This document shows positions 8,793 to 17,685 of a DNA stretch of 64,000 nucleotides, in pieces. This DNA is from CAVTGO01 sp963734275 (GTDB lineage: Bacteria; Actinomycetota; UBA4738; HRBIN12): the NCBI GenBank assembly GCA_963734275.1, contig CAVTGO010000013.1, positions 62,001-126,000 of the forward strand. The letters run 5' to 3'. The notes under the pieces are model-generated. The model did no database searches, had not been told where the DNA came from, and was given only the letters and a program-made list of their open reading frames with translations. The number at the start of each line of letters is the position of its first letter. The stretch's first letter is position 1. Both the position numbers and the translations under genes were made by a program.

Positions 8793-10211
8793 TTGTCCGT
8801 TCTCCTGAAGCACGCCTACGTCGTCACCGTCGACCGCGACCGCCGGGTCATCCCCGATGGCTGGATCCACGCCGAGGGCGACTCGATCGCCGCCCTCGGC
8901 CCGATGGACGAGCTCGGGGACCGGACCGCGGACGAGGAGATCGACCTCCACGGGATGCTCGCGATGCCCGGTCTCCTCAACGGCCACATGCACCACTGGG
9001 GGACGCTGTTCAAGAACACCGGCGAGGGGCTCCTGCTCGAGCCGTGGCTCGACGAGGTGGCGCTGCCCCTCCTGTTCAACCTCACGAACGACGACCTCCG
9101 CATCGCGGCCTACATGGACGCCATCGCGCAGCTGCACACCGGGACGACCTGCACCCTGAACCACATCGTGAACATCAACGACCACGAGTCGATGAAGGCG
9201 ATCTGCGAGCCGGTGCTGGACGTCGGGATCCGGCAGATGGTGACGAAGGAGTTGCGCGACACGCCGGATCCGCCCTTCTCGAACAACTACCCCGCCACGC
9301 CGCACATCCGCGGGCGGGACGAGGAGATCGCCCTGGCGGAGGAGCTGATCGACACGTGGGACGGCGCCGGCGGGCTGATCCACTCGGGGCTGGCGATCGA
9401 GACCGGCGCCAACTGGATGCTGCACAACGCCACGTCCGACGAGATCATCCTCGACGGTGTCGCGCTCGCGCAGCGGCGGAACCTCAAGATCACCAACCAC
9501 TGCTCTGCCGGCACGCCGTGGCTGTCGATCAAGGAGTTCGAGCAGATGACGGGCGGGGGGGACGTCGACTACCTGGTCCGCCTCGGCGCGCTCACGGACA
9601 ACTGGGCCCTGATCCACAGCCTGCACCTCAAGGACCGCGAGATCGATCACATCGCGCGGGCGGGCGCCAGCGTGGTCAGCAACCCCGTGAGCAACGCCTA
9701 CTCGTGTGACGGCATCGCGCCGCTCAAGCAGATGTTCGAGGCGGGCGTGAACGTGGGACTCGGGAGCGACGGTCCCTACGTGAACTGCTCGACGGACATG
9801 GTCGAACAGATGAAGTTCGCGGCGCTGCTGCAGAACGTGACGCACTTCGATCCGACGCTCGTGAGCTCGGAGCGCGCGATCGAGATGGCGACGATCAACA
9901 CGGCCAAGGCCATGGGGATCGACCATCTCGTCGGGTCGCTCGAGGTGGGCAAACGCGCCGACATCGCGGCGTTCGACCTGCGCCGGCCGCACGTCATGGT
10001 CGGGAACCGGCCGATCGGCGCCCTGGTGTTCGGTGCGCACGGCTCGGACGTGGACACGGTCCTCGTGAACGGCAGCGTCAAGTTGCGAGAAGGGCGGCTC
10101 GTCGGGTTCGATCGACAGGGGGAGGTGCTCGAGGAGGCTGAGCGTCGAGCGGCGGAGGTCATCGAACGCGCGGGTCTGACCAAGCGTGTCTTCGTGGATT
10201 GGCGAGGGTAA
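8793..10211 (+). CDS. Amidohydrolase/deaminase of the chlorohydrolase (TrzN/8-oxoguanine deaminase) group
   Basis: A 472-residue metal-dependent amidohydrolase with the subtype III arrangement. Metal-site segments are LLNGHMHHW (HxH), KITNHCSAGTPW, ALIHSLHLKD and GLGSDGPYVN (Asp). The composite beta-domain is formed by the N-terminal strand MSVLLKHAYVVTVDRD and the C-terminal KRADIAAFDLRRPHV. Members deaminate or dechlorinate nucleobases and triazines, so a purine or pyrimidine-like ring is a reasonable substrate class here. The start is TTG at 8793, supported by GAGGAGGGG at 8780-8788. It precedes the BMP transporter genes by 11 bp. Confidence 0.87.
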   Translation: MSVLLKHAYVVTVDRDRRVIPDGWIHAEGDSIAALGPMDELGDRTADEEIDLHGMLAMPGLLNGHMHHWGTLFKNTGEGLLLEPWLDEVALPLLFNLTNDDLRIAAYMDAIAQLHTGTTCTLNHIVNINDHESMKAICEPVLDVGIRQMVTKELRDTPDPPFSNNYPATPHIRGRDEEIALAEELIDTWDGAGGLIHSGLAIETGANWMLHNATSDEIILDGVALAQRRNLKITNHCSAGTPWLSIKEFEQMTGGGDVDYLVRLGALTDNWALIHSLHLKDREIDHIARAGASVVSNPVSNAYSCDGIAPLKQMFEAGVNVGLGSDGPYVNCSTDMVEQMKFAALLQNVTHFDPTLVSSERAIEMATINTAKAMGIDHLVGSLEVGKRADIAAFDLRRPHVMVGNRPIGALVFGAHGSDVDTVLVNGSVKLREGRLVGFDRQGEVLEEAERRAAEVIERAGLTKRVFVDWRG

Positions 10212-10222
10212 AGGGGGACGGG

Positions 10223-11257
10223 ATGAGCTCCAGATATCGGCGGTCGCGCCTGCTGGCCGCGCTGGCGGTGGGTGCGCTCCTGCTGGCGGCGTGCAGCAGC
10301 GACGACGGTGGTGGCGATGGAGACGGAGAGACCGGTGGCGAACCGACCGGCGACGGGATCCGGGTCGCGATGCTGCTGCCGGGGACGCCGACGGACCAGG
10401 GCTACAACGCGGACGGGCAGCGCACCGCCGACGCGATCGAGAGCGAGCTGGGGGCGGAGGTGACGGTCACCGAGTCGGTGCCCGTCCCGAACCAGACGGA
10501 CGTGTACCGTCAGTTCGCGGGCCAGGGGTACGACCTGGTGATCGGGTGGGGCGGTCAGTTCACCGACGGCGCGGTGGCGGCGGCGGAGGAGTTCCCGGAC
10601 GTGAACTTCCTGGTCGTGAACAGCGGCGTCGAGAACGGCTCCAACCTCGCGTCGGTGGTCCAGAACTCGCAGGACTGGCAGTACGTCGCGGGGTTCGCGC
10701 TCGCCCGGCTGTCCGAGAGCGGCAAGATCGGCCTCATCGGGTCGCAGTGCTTCCCGGGAACCGCGCTCACGATCAACGGCACGGCGGAGGGCGCCCGGGC
10801 CGCGAACCCGGACGTCGACATCACCATCACCTACACGGGTGACTTCGAGGACCCGACGGCCGCGCAGCAGGCCGCCCAGGCGATGATCGACGAGGGCGTG
10901 GACGCGATCTCCGGCAACGCCAACAACGCGTGGTTCGGCGTCTTCGAGGCCGCGCAGGCGAACGGGAACATCCCGCTGATCACCGAGTGGGTCGACAACA
11001 GCGAGCTGGCGTCCGACGTGATCGCCTCGTCGGTGCTGAAGTCCCAGGCGGACTTCGTCACCGACATCGCTCGCGACGTCCAGGACGGAACGTTCGAGGG
11101 CAAGCTCTACGTCACGGAGCTCGTCGAGGGCTCCGGACCGGCGATCTCGGACACGGACCTGCTCCCGGACGACATCTACAACGAGGCGCTCGACATCCAG
11201 TCGCAGATCGAGAGCGGCGCCATCGAGCCCACGGCCGACGAGTCGTGCCCGAGCTAG
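10223..11257 (+). CDS. BMP-family substrate-binding lipoprotein (nucleoside/nucleobase ABC transporter)
   Basis: A 344-residue PnrA/BmpA-type binding protein. The N-terminus has a basic start, a hydrophobic run and the lipobox LLAACSSDDGG, so it is a surface lipoprotein. It continues with IRVAMLLPGTPTDQGYN, YDLVIGWGGQFT and GLIGSQCFPGT, as in the BMP family. ATG at 10223 has AAAGGGGGAC upstream. With the ATPase and two permeases that follow, it forms a complete importer of the type known for purine nucleosides and related bases; the ligand here is inferred from the catabolic neighbours. Confidence 0.92.
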   Translation: MSSRYRRSRLLAALAVGALLLAACSSDDGGGDGDGETGGEPTGDGIRVAMLLPGTPTDQGYNADGQRTADAIESELGAEVTVTESVPVPNQTDVYRQFAGQGYDLVIGWGGQFTDGAVAAAEEFPDVNFLVVNSGVENGSNLASVVQNSQDWQYVAGFALARLSESGKIGLIGSQCFPGTALTINGTAEGARAANPDVDITITYTGDFEDPTAAQQAAQAMIDEGVDAISGNANNAWFGVFEAAQANGNIPLITEWVDNSELASDVIASSVLKSQADFVTDIARDVQDGTFEGKLYVTELVEGSGPAISDTDLLPDDIYNEALDIQSQIESGAIEPTADESCPS

Positions 11258-11300
11258 CAGAGGAGTCGAGAGGGAACGAGGAGGTGCCCTCGGGGCGACG

Positions 11301-12812
11301 ATGACCGATGCCTCGCCCGTCGTCGTCCTCGAGGGGATCACGAAGGCGTTCCCGGGGGTCCTCGCCAACGACGAGGTGACCCTGGACCTGCTCCCCGAGG
11401 AGATCCACACGATCCTCGGCGAGAACGGGGCGGGCAAGACCACGCTCATGGGGGTGCTGTCCGGCCTGCATCGACCCGATGCGGGCCGGATCCTCCTCCG
11501 GGGCGAGGAGGTCGTCTTCGAGAGCGCCCGCGACGCCCTGGCGAACGGGATCGGGTACGTCCAGCAGCACTTCTCGCTCATCCCGACGCTCACGGTGGCG
11601 CAGAACGCGGTCCTCGCGCTCCGCACCGGCGGGGTCCGGATCTCGCTCCAGGCCACCGCGGACCGCATGCGGGCCCTCGCGGAGCGGTACGGCTACGACG
11701 TCGAGCAGGACGTCCCGGTCGAGGACCTGGGCGTCGGCGACCAGCAGCGCGCCGAGATCCTGAAGGCGTTGATCCGCGAGCCGAGCGTGCTCATCCTGGA
11801 CGAGCCCAGCGCGCTGCTCACGCCGCAGGAGGCGAGCGACCTGGCGTCGCTCCTTCGGACGCTCGCATCCGAAGGGGTGGCGATCTTCCTGATCAGCCAC
11901 AAGCTCGAGGAGGTGCTGTCGGTCTCGGACCGCGTCAGCGTCCTCCGCCGCGGCCGCCACGTCGAGACCCTCCGGGCGTCCGAGGCGACGAGGGAGCGCC
12001 TCGCCGAGCTGATGATCGGCGAGCTCCGGGCGCGCGAGCGACCTCCCCTCGCGAGCGCGGCCGAGCCGGCCGAGGTCCGGCTGCGGGTCGAGGACCTCTG
12101 GGTGAAGAGCGACCGTGGGAGCGACGCCGTCCAGGGGGTGAGCTTCGAGGTGCGGGCGGGCGAGATCCTCGGCATCGCGGGGATCGAGGGGAGCGGGCAG
12201 GTGGAGCTGACCGAGGCGCTCGCCGGCGTGCGGAAGGCCGCTCGGGGACGCGTCACGATCGACGGCCGGCACCACGACGTCTCGGCGAAGGGGTCGACCG
12301 TCGCGCACGTCCCCGCCGACCGCCAGCGCTCGGGCCTGGTCCGGTCGCTGTCGGTCGAGGAGAACCTCGTCCTGCCCGTCGCCGACGTGGCGCCGTTCAG
12401 CCGGTTCGGCCTGCTGCGGCCGGGCGCGATCCGGAGGCGCGCGATGGAGCTGATCGAGCGGTTCGACATCCGCGTGCACCGGCCCGACGTGCTGGCCGCC
12501 GCGCTGTCCGGAGGCAACCAGCAGAAGATGGTGCTCGCCCGCGAGCTCGCGGGCCGCCCCGGCGTGATCGTCTGCTGCTACCCCGCGCGGGGGCTCGACT
12601 TCGCCGCGTCGGAGGCCGTGCAGCGCGAGATCGCGTCCCGCCGGGATGACGGGGCGGCCATCGTCTACGCGTCGGTCGACCTGGACGAGCTGCTCGAGCT
12701 GACCGACCGCATCATCGTCCTGCACCGGGGCCGGATGACCGGCGAGGTCTCGACCGCCGAGGCCACCGCCGAGCAGCTCGGCCTGCTGATGACGGGCGCC
12801 GACGCGGCATGA
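11301..12812 (+). CDS. ABC transporter ATP-binding protein, two nucleotide-binding domains (BMP/ribose type)
   Basis: A 503-residue tandem ATPase. Domain 1 has Walker A GENGAGKTT and Walker B VLILDEPSALLTPQE. Domain 2 starts near residue 257, has GIEGSGQVELTEAL in place of a canonical Walker A, signature LSGGNQQKM and Walker B region VIVCCYPARGLDF. The degenerate second P-loop is usual for the sugar/nucleoside class of fused ATPases. ATG at 11301 has GAGGAGG about 15 bp upstream. The stop overlaps the first permease by four bases (ATGA). Confidence 0.93.
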   Translation: MTDASPVVVLEGITKAFPGVLANDEVTLDLLPEEIHTILGENGAGKTTLMGVLSGLHRPDAGRILLRGEEVVFESARDALANGIGYVQQHFSLIPTLTVAQNAVLALRTGGVRISLQATADRMRALAERYGYDVEQDVPVEDLGVGDQQRAEILKALIREPSVLILDEPSALLTPQEASDLASLLRTLASEGVAIFLISHKLEEVLSVSDRVSVLRRGRHVETLRASEATRERLAELMIGELRARERPPLASAAEPAEVRLRVEDLWVKSDRGSDAVQGVSFEVRAGEILGIAGIEGSGQVELTEALAGVRKAARGRVTIDGRHHDVSAKGSTVAHVPADRQRSGLVRSLSVEENLVLPVADVAPFSRFGLLRPGAIRRRAMELIERFDIRVHRPDVLAAALSGGNQQKMVLARELAGRPGVIVCCYPARGLDFAASEAVQREIASRRDDGAAIVYASVDLDELLELTDRIIVLHRGRMTGEVSTAEATAEQLGLLMTGADAA

Positions 12813-13945
12813 GCGTCCGGTCGCGCCGCCGGATCGCGGAACAGATCCTCATCCCCGTCGTCGCGGTGGTGCTGTCGCTCGCGACCGGTGCGTTGCTGCT
12901 CCTCGCCGCGGGCGCCGACCCGATCTCGGCCTACGAGAGCATGTTCAAGGCGGCGTTCGGGTCCGTGTTCTCCACCAGCATCACGATCGGCAAGGCCATG
13001 CCCCGGCTGCTCGCGGGGCTCGGCATCGCGCTCGCCCTGCGAGCGGGGTTGTGGAACATCGGCGCCGAGGGGCAGATCTACGTCGGGGGCGCGGCGTCGA
13101 CCGCGGTCGTTTTGTCCGCGCCGGATCTCCCGTTCCCGATCGTGTTGATCGCGGCCCTGATCGCCGGCACCTTCGCCGGTGCGATCTGGGGCGCCATCCC
13201 CGGCGTCATGCGCGCGACCCGCGGCATCAGCGAGGTCATCACCTCCCTCATGCTCGTCTACATCGCGATCTCGCTGACGAACTATCTGCTCGAGGGTCCA
13301 TGGGTCGTCCCGCACTCGACCTTCCCGGCCACCGAGCCCTTCGCGTCCGAGCACCGTCTCCCGATCCTGTGGCCCGGGACCCTGTTCAACGCCGGAGTGG
13401 TCATCTCCGCGCTGGCGGTCGTCCTGGCGTGGGTGCTGTTCCGCCGCTCGAGGTTCGGGCTGGAGCTGCGGGCGCTGGGGGGCGGCGAGCAGGCGGCCCG
13501 CTTCGCGGGCGTGCGGGTCAAGCGGCTGATCGTGACCGCGATGGCGGTCAGCGGCGCGTTCGCGGGGCTCGCCGGGAGCGTCGAGATCCTCGGCGTTCGC
13601 GGCCGTCTCCTCGAGGGGTTCTCGCCCGGCTACGGCTTCGAGGCCATCGCCATCGCCCTGATCGGCCGGCTCCAGCCGGCCGGGATCCTCCTCGCGGCCG
13701 TCCTGTTCGGCGCGCTGGACGCGGGCGCCGCCGGGCTCCTCACGTCCGGCCGGGGCGTGCCCGCCTCCATCGTCCAGATCACCGAGGCGATGGCGGTCAT
13801 CTACGTCCTGATCGCGCTCGGCATCAACGAGAAGCTCAGTCGCAAGCGGCGCGCCCAGGAGGTCCTGAGCGGGACGCGCCGCGACGAGGACGACGTCGAC
13901 CGCCCCAGTGAGGCGGGCGACATCGCGCCGGTGGGGACCATATGA
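12809..13945 (+). CDS. ABC transporter permease (nucleoside/nucleobase type)
   Basis: A 378-residue membrane permease with multiple hydrophobic helices and family segments RAGLWNIGAEGQIYVGG, RGISEVITSLML, ALGGGEQAARFAGV and FEAIAIALIGRLQP. It is the first of two permeases that with the two-domain ATPase build the transporter. The C-terminus is a charged tail of about 40 residues. ATGA overlap at its start and a 4-nt overlap at its end to a ten-codon reading frame show tight coupling. Confidence 0.92.
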   Translation: MSVRSRRRIAEQILIPVVAVVLSLATGALLLLAAGADPISAYESMFKAAFGSVFSTSITIGKAMPRLLAGLGIALALRAGLWNIGAEGQIYVGGAASTAVVLSAPDLPFPIVLIAALIAGTFAGAIWGAIPGVMRATRGISEVITSLMLVYIAISLTNYLLEGPWVVPHSTFPATEPFASEHRLPILWPGTLFNAGVVISALAVVLAWVLFRRSRFGLELRALGGGEQAARFAGVRVKRLIVTAMAVSGAFAGLAGSVEILGVRGRLLEGFSPGYGFEAIAIALIGRLQPAGILLAAVLFGALDAGAAGLLTSGRGVPASIVQITEAMAVIYVLIALGINEKLSRKRRAQEVLSGTRRDEDDVDRPSEAGDIAPVGTI

Positions 13946-13974
13946 GCCACCTCGACCTCGGGCGCGGCCGATGA
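13942..13974 (+). other. Ten-codon mini-cistron bridging the two permease genes
   Basis: ATG at 13942 overlaps the stop of permease 1 (ATGA), reads MSHLDLGRGR and stops at 13972-13974, overlapping the ATG of permease 2 in another ATGA. No Shine-Dalgarno precedes permease 2, so this short frame could pass ribosomes on. It could also be a trivial remnant. Confidence 0.35.
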
Positions 13975-14892
13975 GCGAGGAGTACGTCTCGCTGCTGCTC
14001 GTCGCCGCGGTCTCGCTGGCGGCGCCGCTCCTGTTCGCCGGGATCGGCGAGCTCGTCTCCGAGCGCGCAGGCGTCATCAACATCGGGCTCGAGGGGATGA
14101 TGCTGGTCGGCGCCTTCACCGGCGTGTGGGGCGCGTACCTGTCGGGCAGCGTGTGGATCGGGTTCCTCTGCGCGGGGATCGGCGGGCTCGTCATCGCGCT
14201 CATCCACGGCGTGACGTGCTTCCTCTTCCTCGCGAACCAGGTCGTGAGCGGCGTCGTCCTCAACATCCTCGCGCTCGGCCTCACGTCGTTCGGGCTCGAT
14301 GCGGTCTTCGGCTCCACGCTCAACCGGTCCGTCGGGACGCTGCACCGGATCCGGATCCCGCTCCTCGCGGACATCCCGTTCGTCGGGCCGGCGCTGTTCT
14401 CGCAGCGGCTGACGGTCTACGTCGCGATCCTGCTGGTCCCGGCGACGTGGTGGGTGCTGAACCGCACGTCCATGGGGCTCGCGCTGAAGTCGGCGGGCGA
14501 GCGCCCCGACGCGGCGGAGGCCCTCGGCGTGCGCGTGACGCGTGTGCGGTGGGTGGCGCTCATGACGTGCGGCGTCCTGGCCGGGATCGGCGGTGGGCAG
14601 CTGACGCTGGCCGGACTCGGGTTCTTCACCCCCAACGTCACCGCGGGCCGGGGCTTCATCGCCCTGGCGGCCGTCGTCTTCGGCAAGTGGAACCCGATCG
14701 GCACGGCCGCCGCGATCCTCCTGTTCGCGACCGCGGACGCGTTCCAGATCCGCGCCCAGGCGCTCGGGCATCGACCTGCCGTACCAGCTCCTGGTCTCCC
14801 TGCCGTACCTCGCGACGCTGATCGCCCTCGCGGGGCTCCTTCGCAAGATGCGGCCGCCGGCCGCGCTCGGCATCAACTACCAGCCCGAATGA
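13971..14892 (+). CDS. ABC transporter permease (nucleoside/nucleobase type), frameshifted near the C-terminus
   Basis: The second permease of the BMP system, about 307 residues. It begins MSEEYVSLLLVAAVSLAA and has LVSERAGVINIGLEGMML, NQVVSGVVLNILALG and SAGERPDAAEALGV. After QIRAQALG the frame breaks: removing C at 14769 restores IDLPYQLLVSLPYLATL and the end ALGINYQPE, with the stop at 14890-14892. The length of 922 nt is 3n+1. A sequencing insertion is the simplest reading, since every other part is conserved. Confidence 0.85.
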
Positions 14893-14903
14893 CGGAGGGA
14901 TCG

Positions 14904-15582
14904 ATGACCAGAGCACCACCGAGGTCGAGGACGCGTTCCGACGGTTCGCCAGGAACCCCGCCGTGGTGACGATCGACCTGCATCGCGGGCACCTCGACCC
15001 CGCGGTGGCGACCCTGCCGCTGGATGCCGGCTCGCGCCTCCGAGCTGCTCGAGCGCACGGAGCCGCTGCTCGACACGTATCGCGCCCTCGGCGTGCCCGT
15101 GATCCACATGGTCACCCGCTACCGCACGCGCGAGGAGATCGTGAGCAACCCCTACTGGGCGATGCAGTCCGGGCGCGACGGCGTCCGTGGCGCGATCGCC
15201 GAGCACAACCTCGAGGGCGGTCCGGGGATCGAGCTCATGCCGGGGATCGCCGCGCCGGGCGACGTGGTGCTCGATACCAAGCAGCGGTACGACTGCTTCA
15301 TCGGGACCGACCTGGAGGCGCGTCCTGCGCTCCGGCGGGCACGACGCGATCCTGCTGTTCGGCGTGAACACCAACTCGTGCGTGCTGGCGACGACGATCG
15401 CGGCGAGCGTGCGCGACTGGGCGGTGTTCGTCGTCGAGGACGGCGTCGACACGATGATGGGCGAGGAGATGCATCGCGCGGCCCTCGCGATCATCGGCGG
15501 CTCCTTCGGGTGGATCGTGGACGGCGACACGAGCGTGCGGCTCCTCGGGGAGCTCGGCGACGCCGACGGACGGCCGGCGTGA
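14904..15582 (+). CDS. Isochorismatase-family amidase, three frame breaks
   Basis: A cysteine hydrolase of the isochorismatase/carbamoylsarcosine-amidase/biuret-hydrolase group. In reconstructed order it reads MTQSTTEVEDAFRRFARNP, VVTIDLHRGHLDP (Asp), LDTKQRYDCF (Lys), GVNTNSCVLATT (Cys nucleophile), then VEDGVDTMMGEEMHRAAL. Frames change near 14907-14909 (one C missing), 15024-15036 (one extra base) and 15318-15325 (one extra base), netting 3n+1. The full set of conserved pieces argues for base-calling errors rather than decay. In context it may cleave a carbamoyl or amide intermediate such as a ureido acid; the exact substrate is not visible. Confidence 0.78.
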
Positions 15583-16428
15583 GGGGCTCGGTCGCGGCGC
15601 GCCCGCTCGCCCGCGGCTCGATGGACCTCGCCGCGTCCACCGTGGCGACGCCGGTCCTCGAGTGGGCGTCCGCCGGCGAGCGCGCCGGCTCCGTCGTGGT
15701 CGTCGGGACGCGGACGCCGTCTACCTGGATCTGTCCGGACCGGTCGTCGCGATCACGACGCGCGACGTCCCGCTGATGCCGAACGGCGTCGTCGTGGGCG
15801 TGAACCGAGGCGCGTTCGGCCGGTGGGTCGAACCGGGCGACCGGGCGCGGCTGCATCCGGGCGGCATGGACGCGGGGGCGCTCCACGTCCGGTGGCCGTG
15901 GCCCGCGCCAGCGTGGGAGCCCAGGGTCGCGGGTGGCCCGTGGCCGCGCGACCGCGTGCTCGAACGGGGCGAGGCGATCCTGCGGCATCTCGGCGCCGAC
16001 GCCGTCGACCCGTCGCGCGCGCTGCTCGGAGCGCTCGAACGGCGCGATGCGGCATCGGTGCGAGCCGCGGCCGATTCGATGCTCGGCCTCGGGCCGGGGC
16101 TGACGCCCGAGGGAGACGACGTGCTGGCGGCGGCCGCCGTCACCGTCGTGGCGCTCGGATCGTCGGTGGGGCTCGACGAGCGGGCGCGACACGTCTCGTG
16201 CGGGCGCTGACGCCGGACCCGCGCGGCCGGACGACCTCGCTGTCGGCGACGCTCCTCGCGCTCGCCGCCGACGGCCGCCCGCTGGAGCCGGTGCGGCGGC
16301 TGCTGGATCTGGACGACGACCGAGCCTGGGCGAGCGCGATCGACCGGCTCCGGGGCATCGGACATACGACCGGACGGATGTACGTGATGGGCGTGGGCGC
16401 GACGGTTGTCGCGCTCGCGCGTTCGTGA
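15579..16428 (+). CDS. allH: AllH (DUF2877/YlbF), oxamate carbamoyltransferase subunit, two frame breaks
   Basis: A DUF2877 protein of about 283 residues once repaired. The first frame begins at GTG 15579, overlapping the amidase stop, and runs to SVVVVG. After one missing G near 15704 it continues DADAVYLDLSGPVVAITTRD to the diagnostic LGLGPGLTPEGDDVLAAA. A second single-base loss between about 16180 and 16203 leads to PDPRGRTTSLSATLLALAA and RGIGHTTGRMYVMGVG. It is the third component with AllF and AllG, here separated from them by the transporter genes. The intact motif order suggests a functional gene with sequence errors. Confidence 0.8.
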
Positions 16429-16464
16429 CCAGCACGACGGCCCGCGATCGACGAGGAGGGACAG

Positions 16465-17676
16465 GTGGAGGAGACCGCGATCGACCAGGTGACCGAGGAT
16501 CGGACCGCGCACTACGAGCCGTTCGGATGGCATCACTGGCCGGAGCATCCGTGGATGAGCTATCAGTTCCGGCGCGCCCTCGGCGAGACACAGGAGGGCG
16601 GCGGGGCGATCAGCGAATGCTTCCAGGCGGCGAGCCGCATGATCCCCGGCGACCAGGAGAGCTGGCACGAGGAGTGGACGCGGGTCGCGGAGCGAAACCG
16701 GATCCGCGGTGACGAGGCCGAGGCGGCGGGCAACATCAACACGGCGATGACGTGCTGGCTCCGCGCCGTGGACTACTACCGCCAGGCCGAGTTCTGGCTG
16801 CTGCCCGACGACCCCCGTCGCCTGGAGACCTTCACCAAGTGCGAGACGTGCTTCCAGAAGGCCATCGCCTACTTCGTGCCGGCGGGCGAGACGGTGCAGA
16901 TCCCCTACGAGGACGGGACGCACCTGTACGGCTACTTCCTCCGGGCCCCGTACGACACCGGCAAGCAGCCGGCCATCGTCTCGTTCGGGGGGCTGGACTC
17001 GTTCAAGGAAGAGCTCCTGTACATGGTCGGCAACGGGATGCTCGCGCGCGGGATCTCGTGCCTGCTCGTCGACGGCCCGGGTCAGGGCGGGACGCTGCGG
17101 CGCGAGGGCATCACCAACCGCCCGGACTACGAGGTGCCCGTCGGCCGGTGCATCGACTACCTCGAGACGCGCGACGACATCGACCTCACGCGGATCGCCG
17201 TGTCGGGCACCAGCCTCGGCGGGTACTACGCGGCCCGGGCGGCCTCCAAGGAGCACCGGCTGGCGGCAGCCATCAGCCACGGCGCGATCTGGGACGTCGC
17301 CGACCTGTGGGGCGGCGCCGGCGAGGACCACGGGCTCGCGCACCACATCACGTGGGTGTTCGGCGTCGGCTCGATGGCCGAGGCGGCCGAGCGGTTCCCC
17401 GAGTTCACGCTGAACGGGGTGCTCGACGAGATGCGGTGCCCCTACCTCATCATCCACGGGGCGCACGACGTCCTGGTCCTCAAGCAGGCGCAGCAGGTGT
17501 ACGACTACGCCCGCGAGCACGGCGTCGACGCGACGCTCAAGCTGGTCCAGGAAGAGGAGACCGGGGCCGAGCACTGCCAGCACGACAACCCGACGATCGG
17601 GATGGAGTACATGGGGGACTGGCTCGCCGAGCGCTTCGGGATCGATCAGCGCGAGCTCCTGAAGCACCGGCTGTAG
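16465..17676 (+). CDS. Alpha/beta hydrolase with helical N-terminal lid (FrsA/dihydropseudooxynicotine hydrolase-like)
   Basis: A 403-residue serine hydrolase. Residues 1-140 are mostly helical, then an alpha/beta core has the oxyanion region IVSFGGLDSFKEEL, the nucleophile elbow SGTSLGGYYAARAA, an acid candidate in IHGAHDVLVL and the His region AEHCQHDNPTIG. This layout matches DUF1100/FrsA and C-C or amide hydrolases such as 2,6-dihydropseudooxynicotine hydrolase. GTG at 16465 follows GAGGAGGGA. It is the last gene of the rightward catabolic operon, so it probably acts on a pathway intermediate. Confidence 0.82.
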   Translation: MEETAIDQVTEDRTAHYEPFGWHHWPEHPWMSYQFRRALGETQEGGGAISECFQAASRMIPGDQESWHEEWTRVAERNRIRGDEAEAAGNINTAMTCWLRAVDYYRQAEFWLLPDDPRRLETFTKCETCFQKAIAYFVPAGETVQIPYEDGTHLYGYFLRAPYDTGKQPAIVSFGGLDSFKEELLYMVGNGMLARGISCLLVDGPGQGGTLRREGITNRPDYEVPVGRCIDYLETRDDIDLTRIAVSGTSLGGYYAARAASKEHRLAAAISHGAIWDVADLWGGAGEDHGLAHHITWVFGVGSMAEAAERFPEFTLNGVLDEMRCPYLIIHGAHDVLVLKQAQQVYDYAREHGVDATLKLVQEEETGAEHCQHDNPTIGMEYMGDWLAERFGIDQRELLKHRL

Positions 17677-17685
17677 GGTGAGCCC

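Noticed and set aside
11301..12812. Degenerate second Walker A in the ABC ATPase as a sign of a broken gene
   Set aside because: A non-canonical second P-loop is normal for fused ATPases of the sugar/nucleoside class.
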